A DNA stretch of 64,000 nucleotides, from NCBI RefSeq assembly GCF_029962835.1, contig NC_080582.1:75946177-76010176 (forward strand). Reading direction: 5' to 3'. Made by a program: the position numbers and the translations under genes. The DNA comes from Magnolia sinica (Eukaryota > Streptophyta > Magnoliopsida > Magnoliales > Magnoliaceae). Position 1 is the stretch's first letter, and each line of letters starts with the position of its first letter. The notes beneath the pieces were generated by a model, which was not told the origin of the DNA, searched no databases, and worked only from the letters and a program-made list of their open reading frames with translations. This document shows, one piece after another, positions 54,176 to 64,000 of this stretch.

Positions 54176-55090
54176 GGACAAGGCTTCATGGTTGGGGTTC
54201 AGATAAATCCAATCTCAGGCATACCTTCTGGATATTTGGTAGATATTTTCAACTTCTCTTAGGACCCGTTTGGCTGGGTGGATTGGAATGGATTGAATGG
54301 TATTAGGGTGGATGGCATGGATTTCAAAGTAATGATGGTGTTGATAGTGGATTGTCTCAAAATCCATGGGATTGCTATATTCCGAATTGCTATATAGAGT
54401 CTGTTTGGCATGCCCAGCCAATCCTGGGATTAAACCTTCCATCCCTTCCAATCCCTCAAAGCAAACACGTCCCAGGAAAATTCGAACGGATTAGGGTGGA
54501 TTGGATAGCATTTAAAGGTAATGGTGTTATCAGTGGATTGTCTTAAGATCCATAGGATTGCTATTTCCCGGGATCAGATCACCCGGTCTGTTTGGCATGC
54601 CCGGCTAATCCCGGGATTTAACTTCTAATCCCTTCCAACACCATCCAATCCCTTCCAATCTGCCCGGCCAAATGGGCCCTTCATGTCCATCATAGTAATC
54701 ACCAATCTGCTCCAATTTAGGAATCCAGCTACATGCATGCTCTGATGAATTATTAGGACAGGAATTGCTGCAATATGTTCTAGATCATGTTGAAGATAAG
54801 AGGGTGGAATACTTGCTTGAGGTTAGTGGAATAGTGATGCAGGCTTTTTCTTTTAGTGCTCATGCTATATTCTCTTCAAATTTCTTTTAAGTAGTTGTAT
54901 TTAATTGCTGAAAATGTGATACCGCAGAGATTGCTGGAGGCTCATGCAGAACTTCGACCTTTGCTTCTTAAATCTCAGGATCACTTAAAGGATCTATTAT
55001 TTACTCATTTGGTGTCCACAATTGCCCTTGATTTTACGGCCGTTGGGAGGGGATATGAGGAACTGAATAATGGTGAACCAGAGGTGGATT
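54176..55090 (+). pseudogene. GWD1: Alpha-glucan water dikinase (GWD) fragment, three exons
   Basis: Exon at 54176-54238: GQGFMVGVQINPISGIPSGY (acceptor CCTTCAG, donor TTG|GTAGAT). Exon at 54762-54821: ELLQYVLDHVEDKRVEYLLE (acceptor GGACAG, donor GAG|GTTAGT). Exon from 54928: RLLEAHAELRPLLLKSQDHL then KDLLF and RGYEELNN. All three are in phase 0 and in the order of the central part of GWD, the plastid enzyme that phosphorylates starch. The last exon diverges from the family after KDLLF, where extra THLVST appears and the VRTAVE part is shortened. The swivelling phospho-His and nucleotide-binding parts are absent. Its second intron (54239-54761) has taken up a MITE. Confidence 0.85.
54261..54680. 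mobile_element. MITE inside the captured GWD intron
   Basis: The left end AGGACCCGTTTGGCTGGG is inverted at the right as complement of AGGGCCCATTTGGCCGGG, about 28 bp with five mismatches. The inside consists of two roughly 200-bp direct halves sharing GGATTGTCT(C/T)A, GATCCATAGGATTGC-like and CTGTTTGGCATGCCC words. No clear target duplication was read. Confidence 0.75.
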
Positions 55091-55345
55091 ATTGTTGGCA
55101 TGTCCACAATTGGTTTCCATTGCACTATTTACTCATTTGGTGTCAATGTGTAGTATCTGAATATTTTACGAAATGTTGTCCAACTACAGATCATGTGCAA
55201 GATTCCCTTACAATGGGACTGTGGGTGTGTGAAATGTCTATAGAAATTGGATATCCTTGAACTCAAAATCAATCTGTAATCATGACCTTAAGCCCTCTAA
55301 TGTCATAAGGATTAATCAGGTTGAGTGCAACCTCAAGGAGTAATC

Positions 55346-55400
55346 AGCTACGGATCTAATCTGTAGCTAAATATATATTGCTACGGATTTTATCCGTAGC
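55346..55400. repeat. Two GCTACGGAT hairpins
   Basis: AGCTACGGAT (55346-55355) pairs with ATCTGTAGCT (55359-55368), and GCTACGGAT (55380-55388) pairs exactly with ATCCGTAGC (55392-55400). They are the only copies of this pair in the window and lie 250-310 bp after the GWD fragment. Such short inverted motifs resemble subterminal repeats of CACTA transposons; that link is inference. Confidence 0.7.
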
Positions 55401-55539
55401 TTTTTATCCTCTTTCTGGCACTGTATATTTCGAATTTCTTCACATATTTATTTTATCAAATTTCAACTAAAGAGGCCTCATCTCCAAGATTGCTCCGGTT
55501 AAGACCTGAATGATTGGATTTTCTTTTCAATTTAATTGG

Positions 55540-58500
55540 CAACCCCTTCACTTTATCTAATGAACCCCGTCACTTTATCCAGTAATCCAGTCACTGTCTA
55601 GCATTATTGTGTTTATTTAACCCATATCCAAATAATAACTAGCTAGCATGCAAATACATGTCCGGCAACCCATCACTTTTTTCAACAATCTTATGACAAG
55701 AACTTAGATAGAATGTTTAGCTTTATTGAGGCATATGTGGTCTGTCCGAAGACTATCAATAAGCCCTTTCTACCCTATCGAGACAAGAATCACACTCTCA
55801 TCTTTCCAACCGAGGAATTTGTTGGAGTGTACTTTGTCTAATGAACCCCGTCACTTTGTCCGACAACTCGTCACTTTTTTCAACAATCTAATGGTTGGGT
55901 TGGATTGCAACGTCGTCACTGTTTCTAGTGAACCCCGTCACTTTGTATAAGTGAACCCCGTCACTTTGACTACTGAACCCCGTCACTTTGTCTATACCCC
56001 GTCACTTTGTGCCGCAACTTCGTCACTTTGTCTATCAACCTGTTACTTTGCGTAACTTCGCACTTTGTCTATCAACCCCATCACTTTGCTGCAACCCGTC
56101 ACTTTTTTCAACAATCTAATGGTTGGGTTGGTTGCAACATCGTCATTATTTCTAGTGAACCCGTCACTTTGCACTACAACCCCGTCACTTTGTCTATTGA
56201 ACCCGGTCACTTTGCACTGCCTCGTCACTTTGTTTATTAAACCCCGTCACTTTGGCAACTTCGTACTTTGTCTATTAAACCCGTCACTTTACCGCAACTT
56301 CTTCACTTTGTCCTATTGAACCCCATCACTTTGTATAAGTAAACCCCGTCACTTTGCACTACAACCCCATCACTTTGTCTATTGAACCCCATCACTTTGA
56401 GCAACTTCGTCACTTTGTCTATTAAACCCCGTCACTTTGTACAACCTTGTCACTTTGTCTATTAAACCCCGTCACTTTTTGCACTGCAACTTCTTCACTT
56501 TGTCTATAACCCCATCACTTTGTATAAGTGAACCCCGTCACTTTGCACTTCAACTCCGTCACTTTTTCTATTGAACCCTGTCACTTTGCACTGCAACTTC
56601 GTCATTTAGTCTATTGAACGTTGTCACTTTGCACTGCAACTTCGTCACTTTGTCTATTGAACCCCGTTACTTTGTTCAGCAACCCGTCACTTTTTTCAAC
56701 AAATTAATGGTTGGGTTGGATTGCAATATCGTCACTGTTTCTAGTGAACCCCGTCACTTTGCACTACAACCCCGCTACTTTGTTCATTGAACCCCGTCAC
56801 TTTGCACTGCAATTTCGTCACTTTGTCTATTGAACCCCGTCACTTTGTGCCGCAACTTCGTCACTTTGTCTATTGAACCCCGTCACTTTGCATTGCAACT
56901 TTGTATCTTTGTCTATCAACCCGTCACTTTGCTCAAAACCCCGTCACTTTTTCAACAATCTAATGGTTGGGTTGGATTAATATCGTCATTATTTCTAGTG
57001 AACCCCGTCACTTTGTCTATAGAACCCCGTCACTTGATACAATTTCGTCACTTTGTCTATTAAACCCCGTCACTTTGTCGCCGCAACTTCGTCACTTTGT
57101 CTATCAACCCCGTCACTTTGAGCAACTTCTTCACTTTGCCTATTGAACCCCATCACTTTGTATAAGTAAACCCCGTCACTTTGCACTACAACCCCATCAC
57201 TTTGTCTATTCAACCCCGTCACTTTGTCTACACTTCGTCACTTTGTCTATTAAACCCCGTCACTTTGTATTGCAACTTCGCCACTTTGTCTAGTGAACCC
57301 CGACTTTGCACTGCAACTTCTTCACTTTGTCTATCAACCCCGTCACTTTGTATAAGTGAACCCCGTCACTTTGCACTACAACCCCGTTACTTTGTCTATT
57401 GAACCCCATCACTTTGCACTGCAACTTTGTCACTTTGTCTATTGAACCCCGTCACTTTGCACTGCAACTTCGTCACTTTGTCTATTGAACCCCATCACTT
57501 TGTTCGGCAACCTGTCACTTTTTTCAACAATCTAATGGTTGGGTTGGATTGCAACATCGTCACTATTTCTAGTGAACCCCGTCACTTTGCACTACAACCC
57601 CGTCACTTTGTCTATTGAACCCTGTCACTTTGCACTGCAACTTCGTCACTGAGTCTTCTGAACCCCGTCACTTTGTACTGTAAACTCATTACTTAGTCTA
57701 GTGAACCCTGTCACTTTGTACTGCAACCTCGTCAGTTTGTCTAGTGGAACCATGTCACTGTCTGTCAACCTGTCATTTTTTTCAACAATCTAATGGTTGG
57801 GTTGGATTGCAGCCTCGTCATTGTGTCTAGTAAACCCTGTCACTCTGCACTGCAACCTCGTCTCTACGTCTACTGAACCCCGTCACTTTGTATTGCAACC
57901 TCGTCACTTAGTCTAGTGAACCCCGTCACTTTGTACTGCAATCTCGTCAGTTTGTCTATTGAACCCCGTCAATTTGCACTGTAACTTCATCACTTTGTCT
58001 ATTGAACCCCGTCACTTTGTATAAGTGAACCCCGTCACTTTGCACTACAACCCCGTCACTTTGTCTATTGAACCCCGTCACTTTGCACTGCAACTTCGTC
58101 ACTTTGTCTATTGAACCCCGTCACTTTGCACTGCAACTTCGTCACTTTGTCTATTGAACCCCGTCACTTTGCACTGCAACTTCTTCACTTTGTCTATTGA
58201 ACCCCATCACTTTGTATAAGTGAACCCCGTCACTTTGCACTATAACCCCGTCACTTTGTCTATTGAACCCCGTCACTTTGCACTGCAACTTCATCACTTT
58301 GTCTATTGAACCCCGTCACTTTGCACTGCAACTTCTTCACTTTGTCTATTGAACCCCATCACTTTGTTCGGCAACCCGTCACTTTTTTCAACAATCTAAT
58401 GATTGGGTTGGATTGCAACTTCTTCACTTTGTCTATTGAACCCTGTCACTTTGTCTATTGAACCCCGTCACTTTGCACTGCAACTTCGTCACTTTGTCTA

Positions 58501-58858
58501 TTGAACCCCGTCACTTTGTTCGGCAACCCGTCACTTTTTTCAACAATCTAATGGTTGGGTTGGATTGCAACATCGTCACTATTTCTAGTGAACACCGTCA
58601 CTTTGTATAAGTGAACCCCGTCACTTTGCACTACAACCCCATCACTTTGTCTATTGAACCCCGTCACTTTGCATTGCAACCCCGTCACTTTGCACTGCAA
58701 CCTCGTCCTTTGCACTGCAACCTCGTCACTTTGTCTAGTGAACCCCGTCACTTTGTCTAGTGAATCTCATCACTTTGTAATATAACCTCGTCAATTCATT
58801 AAGTGGAACCAGGTCACTTTGTCCGGCAACCTGTCACTTTTTTCAACAATCTAATGGG
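55540..58858 (+). repeat. 3.3-kb minisatellite of (A)ACCCCGTCACTTTG units
   Basis: The core is a 22-bp unit, CACTTTGTCTATTGAACCCC plus GT, alternating with a 21-bp variant, CACTTTGCACTGCAACTTCG plus T. A longer spacer, GGCAACCCGTCACTTTTTTC followed by AACAATCTAATGGTTGGG, returns about nine times, giving a higher-order structure. Copy quality is better from 57.4 to 58.6 kb. Translation in any frame gives periodic Leu/Ser/His-rich peptides; none is a gene. The right edge is cut by a palindromic-family copy at 58859; the left edge (55540-55835) is looser, with a gap of unrelated sequence at 55610-55650. Confidence 0.95.
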
Positions 58859-59215
58859 TAAAAATGATGCAGGTCCGAAGATCCAGTGGACCACACCGAA
58901 GGAAGCTGTAGTGATAATGACACCCACCGTTGAAACCGTTGAAACCTTTCTAAGGGCTATCGTCACTTTTTTTTTTTTACCATCCAACCTATTCATAAGG
59001 TCATGTAGACGTGGATGAAGTGGAAAAAAAAAATGTGATATTTGATCTGAAACTTATCCAGCTCCCAAGAAGTTTGTAATGGTGAACGTTAAATCCCCAC
59101 TTTGTGGTCCGCTTAAGCCCTTTACCCGTCTCATTTTTTTGGTTCATACTTTAAAATGATATAAGATAAGTGATGGACGGCGTGGATAAAACACTTACAT
59201 CACCCCGCCGTCGAG
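58859..59215. mobile_element. Palindromic family copy truncating the minisatellite
   Basis: Left-arm words begin at once after the array (GTGGACCACACCGAAGGAAG, CACCCACCGTTGAAACC). The right arm ends near GACGGCGTGGATAAAACACT. It resembles the 22930-23470 copy. Confidence 0.7.
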
Positions 59216-60980
59216 TCCCCGTACCCTTCTTATGCCCTGAAGATTTCTATAAATAACGAAATGGCCTTGACATTCATATTTTATACTCTGGCAGAGTTGG
59301 AAGCTTGATACATGGGCACTCAGGAAATTTACTCAGGTCATATGTTCAAAGTCAAAACATTTTAATGGTGAAAGTCATGTTTCTCAGTCACGATCTCAAA
59401 GATCAGATTTGTTGAGAAATCCTAACCGCGGATTGATGGAAGCTTAATTTTTGTTTCCTGATGCATCTAAACTGGGTCCCGACAGTTTAATTTGAATTCA
59501 TTTTAAGCCATGTGTGCATTTTTTAATAATTTCTAAGCGCATGCATATCACCCATCACACACGGTCGGAGTATCTATTCTCTTCTATTTACAACTTTATA
59601 TGTTTGCTACAATACATGCGGATGCACTGAAATTTTTGCCTAGCATTAGTTGCGTAACTAGGATAATCACTGCTATCGCTGATGTATGAATCCTGTGCAC
59701 AGTTCTGCAGTTATAATATGGGCCTGAAGTATCCAAAGTTGACATTTCAAGCCTGCCTGGTAGATAACTAATTAATATAAGTGGGTCTGACCCTACAAAC
59801 CAAATTTGTTGATTTTAATCCCACAAGGCTTCCTACTTTAAAGCAAGAATGAAACTTGATAGTTCAATTCATACAATTCAAATCAAAACTTGTAGACTCC
59901 AATTGAACAATTTGAATTGTCCATTAAATCCAAAACACATTTAACAGGCCACCACAAAAAAGAAAAAAGAAAAAAGAAAAAAACAGAAGCCTTTATCAAT
60001 CCTTGATTTGGCCCTATTGCACCTGTTGCCTGATTTGGTTTTATTGTATTGATAGGATGATCCAATCCATAACTTGGATACTCTAATTGAACAATCTAAA
60101 CTGTTAACAGGCTACCATGCAACAATTGCATTCATTGGACCTTTAAAAAAAAAAAAAAAACTCCTGAGAAGATCATCCCCAGCCACATTTGAGCAGAAAG
60201 AGCTCCATATAGCTGTTATACTCCTTGCGAATTGTTATCAACCGACAAGCCTGTCAAAAGAAAAAAAAAATGAAAGAAATGAAAGAACTTAGAAACCTGC
60301 TTATGAAATGATTTATTTTGCACATGATTTTCTTCTTGCTTATGAAATGATTTATATTGCACATGATTTTCTTCCTGCTTAAAAATGATCATCAACCATA
60401 ATTCAAGATACAAAATTCATGATTAAGATGATCTAATCCTAATGCACCCAATCAATGAAAGCAATAGTTTTCAAACATCCACCTAGCAGGACCTACCATG
60501 GTAAAAACTAATTAATCTTAAAAATGTTCTATGCACTACAATCTAGCCTTCGTGAATGATTCACTAACAACCTTCAATATCAGCTTGGAGCCATGAACAT
60601 AGATTCTCCCTCTTACAGTACATGTAAGATAGCAATCATATGACAGTTAGCCCCAATGCTTTCACTGATAAAGGAGAATTTTGGCCTGAATTCCATCCAC
60701 AACAAGACCCATCATGAATACAAGCAAAGCATATTTGCATCCCGCAACAACTATGATAATAATAAAAAATAAAATCAAAGCACATACCTTCCATTAAAAA
60801 GAGCAACATGATTGTAAGTATGTTTCATACTACATGTCACATTACTGTGGTGTAATCATTTTGCCCAGCATCAGTTGTGCAACCAACTTTTTTCGTTCAA
60901 AATTCATTGGCCCCGATGATGAAAGTGGATCGTAAGTATGTTTCATAAATTTTGTATAAGAAAAAGGAAAAAGAAAAAAG
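59216..60980. other. AT-rich stretch; 44-bp tandem duplication at about 60297-60384
   Basis: No gene is recognised. A unit of about 44 bp (CTGCTTATGAAATGATTTAT onward, to ATTTTCTTC) is repeated twice at 60297-60384. Several oligo-A tracts occur. Confidence 0.6.
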
Positions 60981-60989
60981 AAAATTTAC

Positions 60990-62005
60990 CGAGTTGAAAT
61001 CAAATACATCTCCACGGGAAAGACATTCCATAAATTTCATTAAGTAGACACCACAATCAACCCTGCTAATACCATACAAAGATAGATAAATATCATTAAA
61101 TAAGAGTAAATTCATATTTTAAATGGAAAATGACTTACGAATTTGGTTGCTGGGGGCATTCTTGGTCTATAGAGACAGTAAATCCATCACATTCTATTTC
61201 ACAATTTTTTAATAAATGGATCTTCAAACGTGAAACCTACATTTATAATGAAGAAGTATTAAGTACTTTCACAATCACAATTTTTTAAGTTGAATGTTCT
61301 TCCATTGAACAAAGTAATATACATACCATCGTATTGATGTAGGTTGATGTTTGGTGACCTTTGAGAGAGCTGTAAATTGAAAATATTTTTCTCTTTAAGT
61401 CAATGACAAGCAAGTACCAATGGGACATTTCATTCAATGGGATCATAATTTTTTCTTTACTCTTTAGATCGTAAGGAATCTTCCTTATAATACATTCAAT
61501 TTTTACATCATTACGATCATAATATATATCTTCAATTTTCTTGTCTCCTTTCGCTATAATTCTCGTTGTACACACATATTTCTGCAATGGTAAAATTTAA
61601 GTAAAATTAACATCATTTAAACATAAATTACTTATATATGATAATTTTGTTACACATATAAATGAGGAAGCTTACATGAAACCATGCGTTGAAGAAGTGA
61701 CATTTTAACAAATTATGCCCACCACTATTTTCTCGAATAGCCATCAATTCAGTATACTTGGATATAACCTGCATCGAATTTAACATTTTAATAAATTAAG
61801 TCATATACATGAATGATGGATCATACCTCCTTGTAATATAACATTTAAATTATACCTCAGATGGCGGCCAAGGCTCCAATTGGTTGTGGGAAGACGTTTC
61901 ATTTCTAGAATCACTCCTTTTCAATGGCCATTTACCCCCACCTCCAAGAAATCCCCCATTCTCATTGGCCCGGATAACATCAAAAAATTGAGCATTTATC
62001 ATCAT
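60990..62005 (-). CDS. Ulp1-like cysteine protease domain gene (five exons, transposon-associated)
   Basis: Ulp1 (C48) proteases cleave SUMO-like modifiers. Minus-strand exons 61856-62005, 61676-61768, 61327-61581, 61139-61236 and 60990-61062 join with consensus splice sites and no stop, giving about 224 codons. Exon three has the His motif, MSHWYLLVIDLKRKIFSIYSS. Exons four and five meet as QQPNS|VDCGVYLMKFMEC, supplying the oxyanion Gln and the catalytic Cys. The residue 17 after the His, Asp in active Ulp1 (YDSL/YVDSL), is Ser here (YSSL), so activity is doubtful. The first ATG is preceded by an in-frame stop, and no ending exon was found after the GTAAAT donor at 60989, so one or both ends are missing. 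Ulp1 genes of this type commonly ride in Mutator-like and CACTA elements. The FAR1-like gene lies on the opposite strand 9 kb away. Confidence 0.75.
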
Positions 62006-62878
62006 TCACCTCCAAGGACTCCATGTGCAAACAATCAAAATTCACTCCAACCATGTTGAGCTTCCATATTTAAGATTCTCCTTCATTTTCTTCGGAATAA
62101 ATCATGATCCTTGTTAGCAATACTCAAGTTTAAAATCCTTATTTTAATTTAATTTTATTTTTTTAAGCGTAAATTGACTAAATGTTTAAAACTCTGTATT
62201 TTTAGCAAGATAGGCATTAATAAATAAATATTTGGACAAACCAAAATAAAACTCCATATTTTAAAGAAGATGGGCAGATAGTGAAGATTTCAGAAGAAAC
62301 AGATCAATTTGTATGGGGAATACTTCCAAAGGAAGGATTTAACAGAGGCAAAAGATAATATTAACCCACTATTCGATTACCTTTATAATAGTTGCTTATA
62401 CATTTAGAAATTTTAATCGTTTTAATTGAAATATTCACCCTCAACCTTATTTTAAATATAACAAACCCATATGCATATATAGCTGGCTTTTTGTTTTTTT
62501 GTTTTTTTAAAATTTTTTTTTTTTTGTTTGTTTTTTTTCCATTTTATTGAATTGGAACCATGTTAAACCCAAACTTTTCATTCTCCGTATTTCTGGGTTT
62601 TTGCTTTCTTTCTTCTACCAAACTTTGACTAAAATTTTAATGATAGAGACTTATTTAAACAAGAACGTTTCCCCCTACTATTCTTTTGACGTCTTGTGTT
62701 TGCTAAATATGGTCTTGAGTAACTAAGCATAGCCCATGTTAGATGGAGCCACCTCATAGAATTCATGTATAATGAGGTCTTGTTTTATCATATAAATATT
62801 GTTAGCGCCTCTCAAAACTCTTGTCGGGGAGAAAAATCAATGTTCTAATGTTATCTGCCTATCCTACTCATTCTTCAG
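62006..62878. other. AT-rich stretch, no gene recognised
   Basis: It holds a T-rich block at about 62488-62540 and AT-rich filler. No open frame over 60 codons and no recognised element. The last bases form the acceptor of the next feature. Confidence 0.5.
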
Positions 62879-63187
62879 ATTGATTTGCAAGCGATTCTAT
62901 CAGTTCTTCCTCTTCCTCTGAGTCAAGGAGTCCTGTTATCCCTTCTCCAACAGCTAGAATGCGATATTGGAAACAATACCTCCCAGAAGCTAGATTGGAT
63001 GGTAGACGTTGTTGTTGCTATAGATCCAGTGGACCCAACAATTGCGGCGCACGGGCGACCAATATTTGAACAGGTTCATCAGATATTGGACCACCAGCGG
63101 GTGCTCCCGACCACCACCACAGCTGAAAGAAGCAGCATCCGCCTCATAATGTGTGCAATCAATTCAGTATTGAAGACCTGCAAATGA
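62879..63187 (+). pseudogene. VCS: VARICOSE/EDC4 last exon, orphan fragment
   Basis: 102 codons plus TGA after acceptor ATTCTTCAG. They match the extreme C terminus of plant VARICOSE, the EDC4-type scaffold of the cytoplasmic mRNA-decapping complex. Landmarks are [20 protein letters not shown], then [31 protein letters not shown] and a final CK. The frame is fully open and ends where the family ends. No other VCS exon (WD40, proline-rich or coiled part) is seen upstream; the preceding kilobases hold an opposite-strand protease gene. It is therefore best read as a displaced exon, the fourth host-gene piece on the plus strand in this region. Confidence 0.85.
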
Positions 63188-64000
63188 CATTTCTCTTTCT
63201 CATTTGTACACAAACTGTTCAGGCCTTTTGGCTGTTGCAGAAGGACGTACAGAAAACAAGGAAGAGGGTGTGTGTGTGTGTAAAGAATAGGAGAGTTTGA
63301 GAAAAGTTGGGGCTCGTTTGGCACCTTTTTAATTGGAATGCATTGTGATCCAATTCACGATTACAATGGAATCCATGTGAATCAGAATCCTTAGTTGAAT
63401 TTGGCAGCTTGTAATTGGAATGCGCTTTAATCCCAAAAAAAAATTGTATTTAGATGTCCGTCATGAATGTGTTGGAACTCTTTAGTATATTCATAGGAAC
63501 CTTAATTTGATTAGTTAAATCTGCTTTAATATCGCAAATTAGTGTATATATATGATGTTTGACAGAATGATCGTAGTAAGCCTATTGAAATATATATTTT
63601 CACCTAAGATGAGGAAATTCCGAGCCTCTAGTAGGCCGAAAACCTAGGGATCACAAACGAGTGACTTGTCAATGTTTTTTAACTGTGCATTTAAATTACC
63701 TATGTCTGGACAGTTTCGATCATTCAATTGGTGTGATTTAAGTGATGCAATTGCTGAATGAATTGTTTCGGGGTATCATTAGCATGCCAAGTGTATGGTA
63801 TATTAGTAGCCTAATAACACCTTTGTTACTCGTGCAACTCTCTTACTTTTAAAAGAGGGGCAAGATAGCCATTTCACACCAATTAGCTTGAATTCATGAC
63901 AAAATAAAATGATCTCAAAACACTCCAAAATATGTGTTTTCATTTACCTTTGAATCCAAGGCAGTAAAAACACCATTTTGGTGCATTTACCTCCAATTGC
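63188..64000. other. Right edge, non-coding; MITE-like start at 63310
   Basis: A GGGGCTCGTTTGGCACC word at 63309 resembles GTTTGG-type MITE ends and is followed by AATTGGAATGC repeats (63343, 63416). It also contains a (GT)n patch at 63267-63280. No gene is seen to the window end. Confidence 0.5.

Noticed and set aside
55726-58751. Many open frames of 60-84 codons on both strands
   Set aside because: They lie in the minisatellite and translate to periodic peptides set by the 21/22-bp units, with no start context or domain.
55836-58858. Possible CRISPR-like array because of regular short repeats
   Set aside because: Repeats are degenerate and contiguous without unique spacers, and the DNA is plant nuclear.

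Overview
The window is plant nuclear DNA, from a flowering plant with a repeat-rich genome. It contains GT-AG introns, plant-only gene families (a BAHD acyltransferase of the HCT type, FAR1/FRS, plant myosin XI, starch-phosphorylating dikinase, plant mobile domain), Ty3/gypsy elements primed by a TGGCGCC-type binding site, tRNA-derived SINEs and very many palindromic transposons. I cannot name the species from sequence alone.

Only one protein-coding gene looks complete and ordinary: a two-exon HCT (431 codons, 35084-40033) with a compact promoter holding three G-boxes and a TATA box. A second HCT exon 2, with its acceptor and 3' flank, sits about 35 kb upstream (4405-5292). Its exon 1 is not in the window, so it is either the 3' end of a gene starting further left or an orphan exon left by a segmental duplication. 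A solo-LTR-like insertion in the 3' flank of the complete copy is missing from the other copy, which orders the events.

Layout. 0-4.3 kb: small inverted-repeat elements and microsatellites. 4.3-6.0 kb: HCT exon 2 and duplicated flank. 6.1-19.9 kb: long direct repeats, with a complete-looking non-autonomous LTR retrotransposon (12954-19346, 5-bp target duplication TCACA) nested in one of them. 20-38.4 kb: a dense field of palindromic elements of about 430-550 bp, including a 1.6-kb composite with three units in tandem, plus a hAT-type MITE, SINEs, a gypsy pol fossil and an orphan promoter-like leader. The HCT intron is full of the same repeats. 41.5-45.4 kb: remains of a Ty3/gypsy element carrying an antisense plant-mobile-domain ORF.

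47.2-63.2 kb is the most unusual part. It holds a decayed FAR1/MULE-transposase gene with its 5' leader, then exons of three unrelated host genes on one strand within 2.3 kb (DEG9 protease, myosin XI, alpha-glucan water dikinase). These are followed by two GCTACGGAT hairpins, a 3.3-kb minisatellite, a Ulp1-type cysteine protease gene on the opposite strand with open, cleanly spliced exons but no catalytic Asp, and the last exon of VARICOSE. This is the signature of a large gene-fragment-capturing DNA transposon (Mutator-like with Ulp1, or CACTA/Helitron), now partly decayed. Its outer ends could not be fixed by eye.
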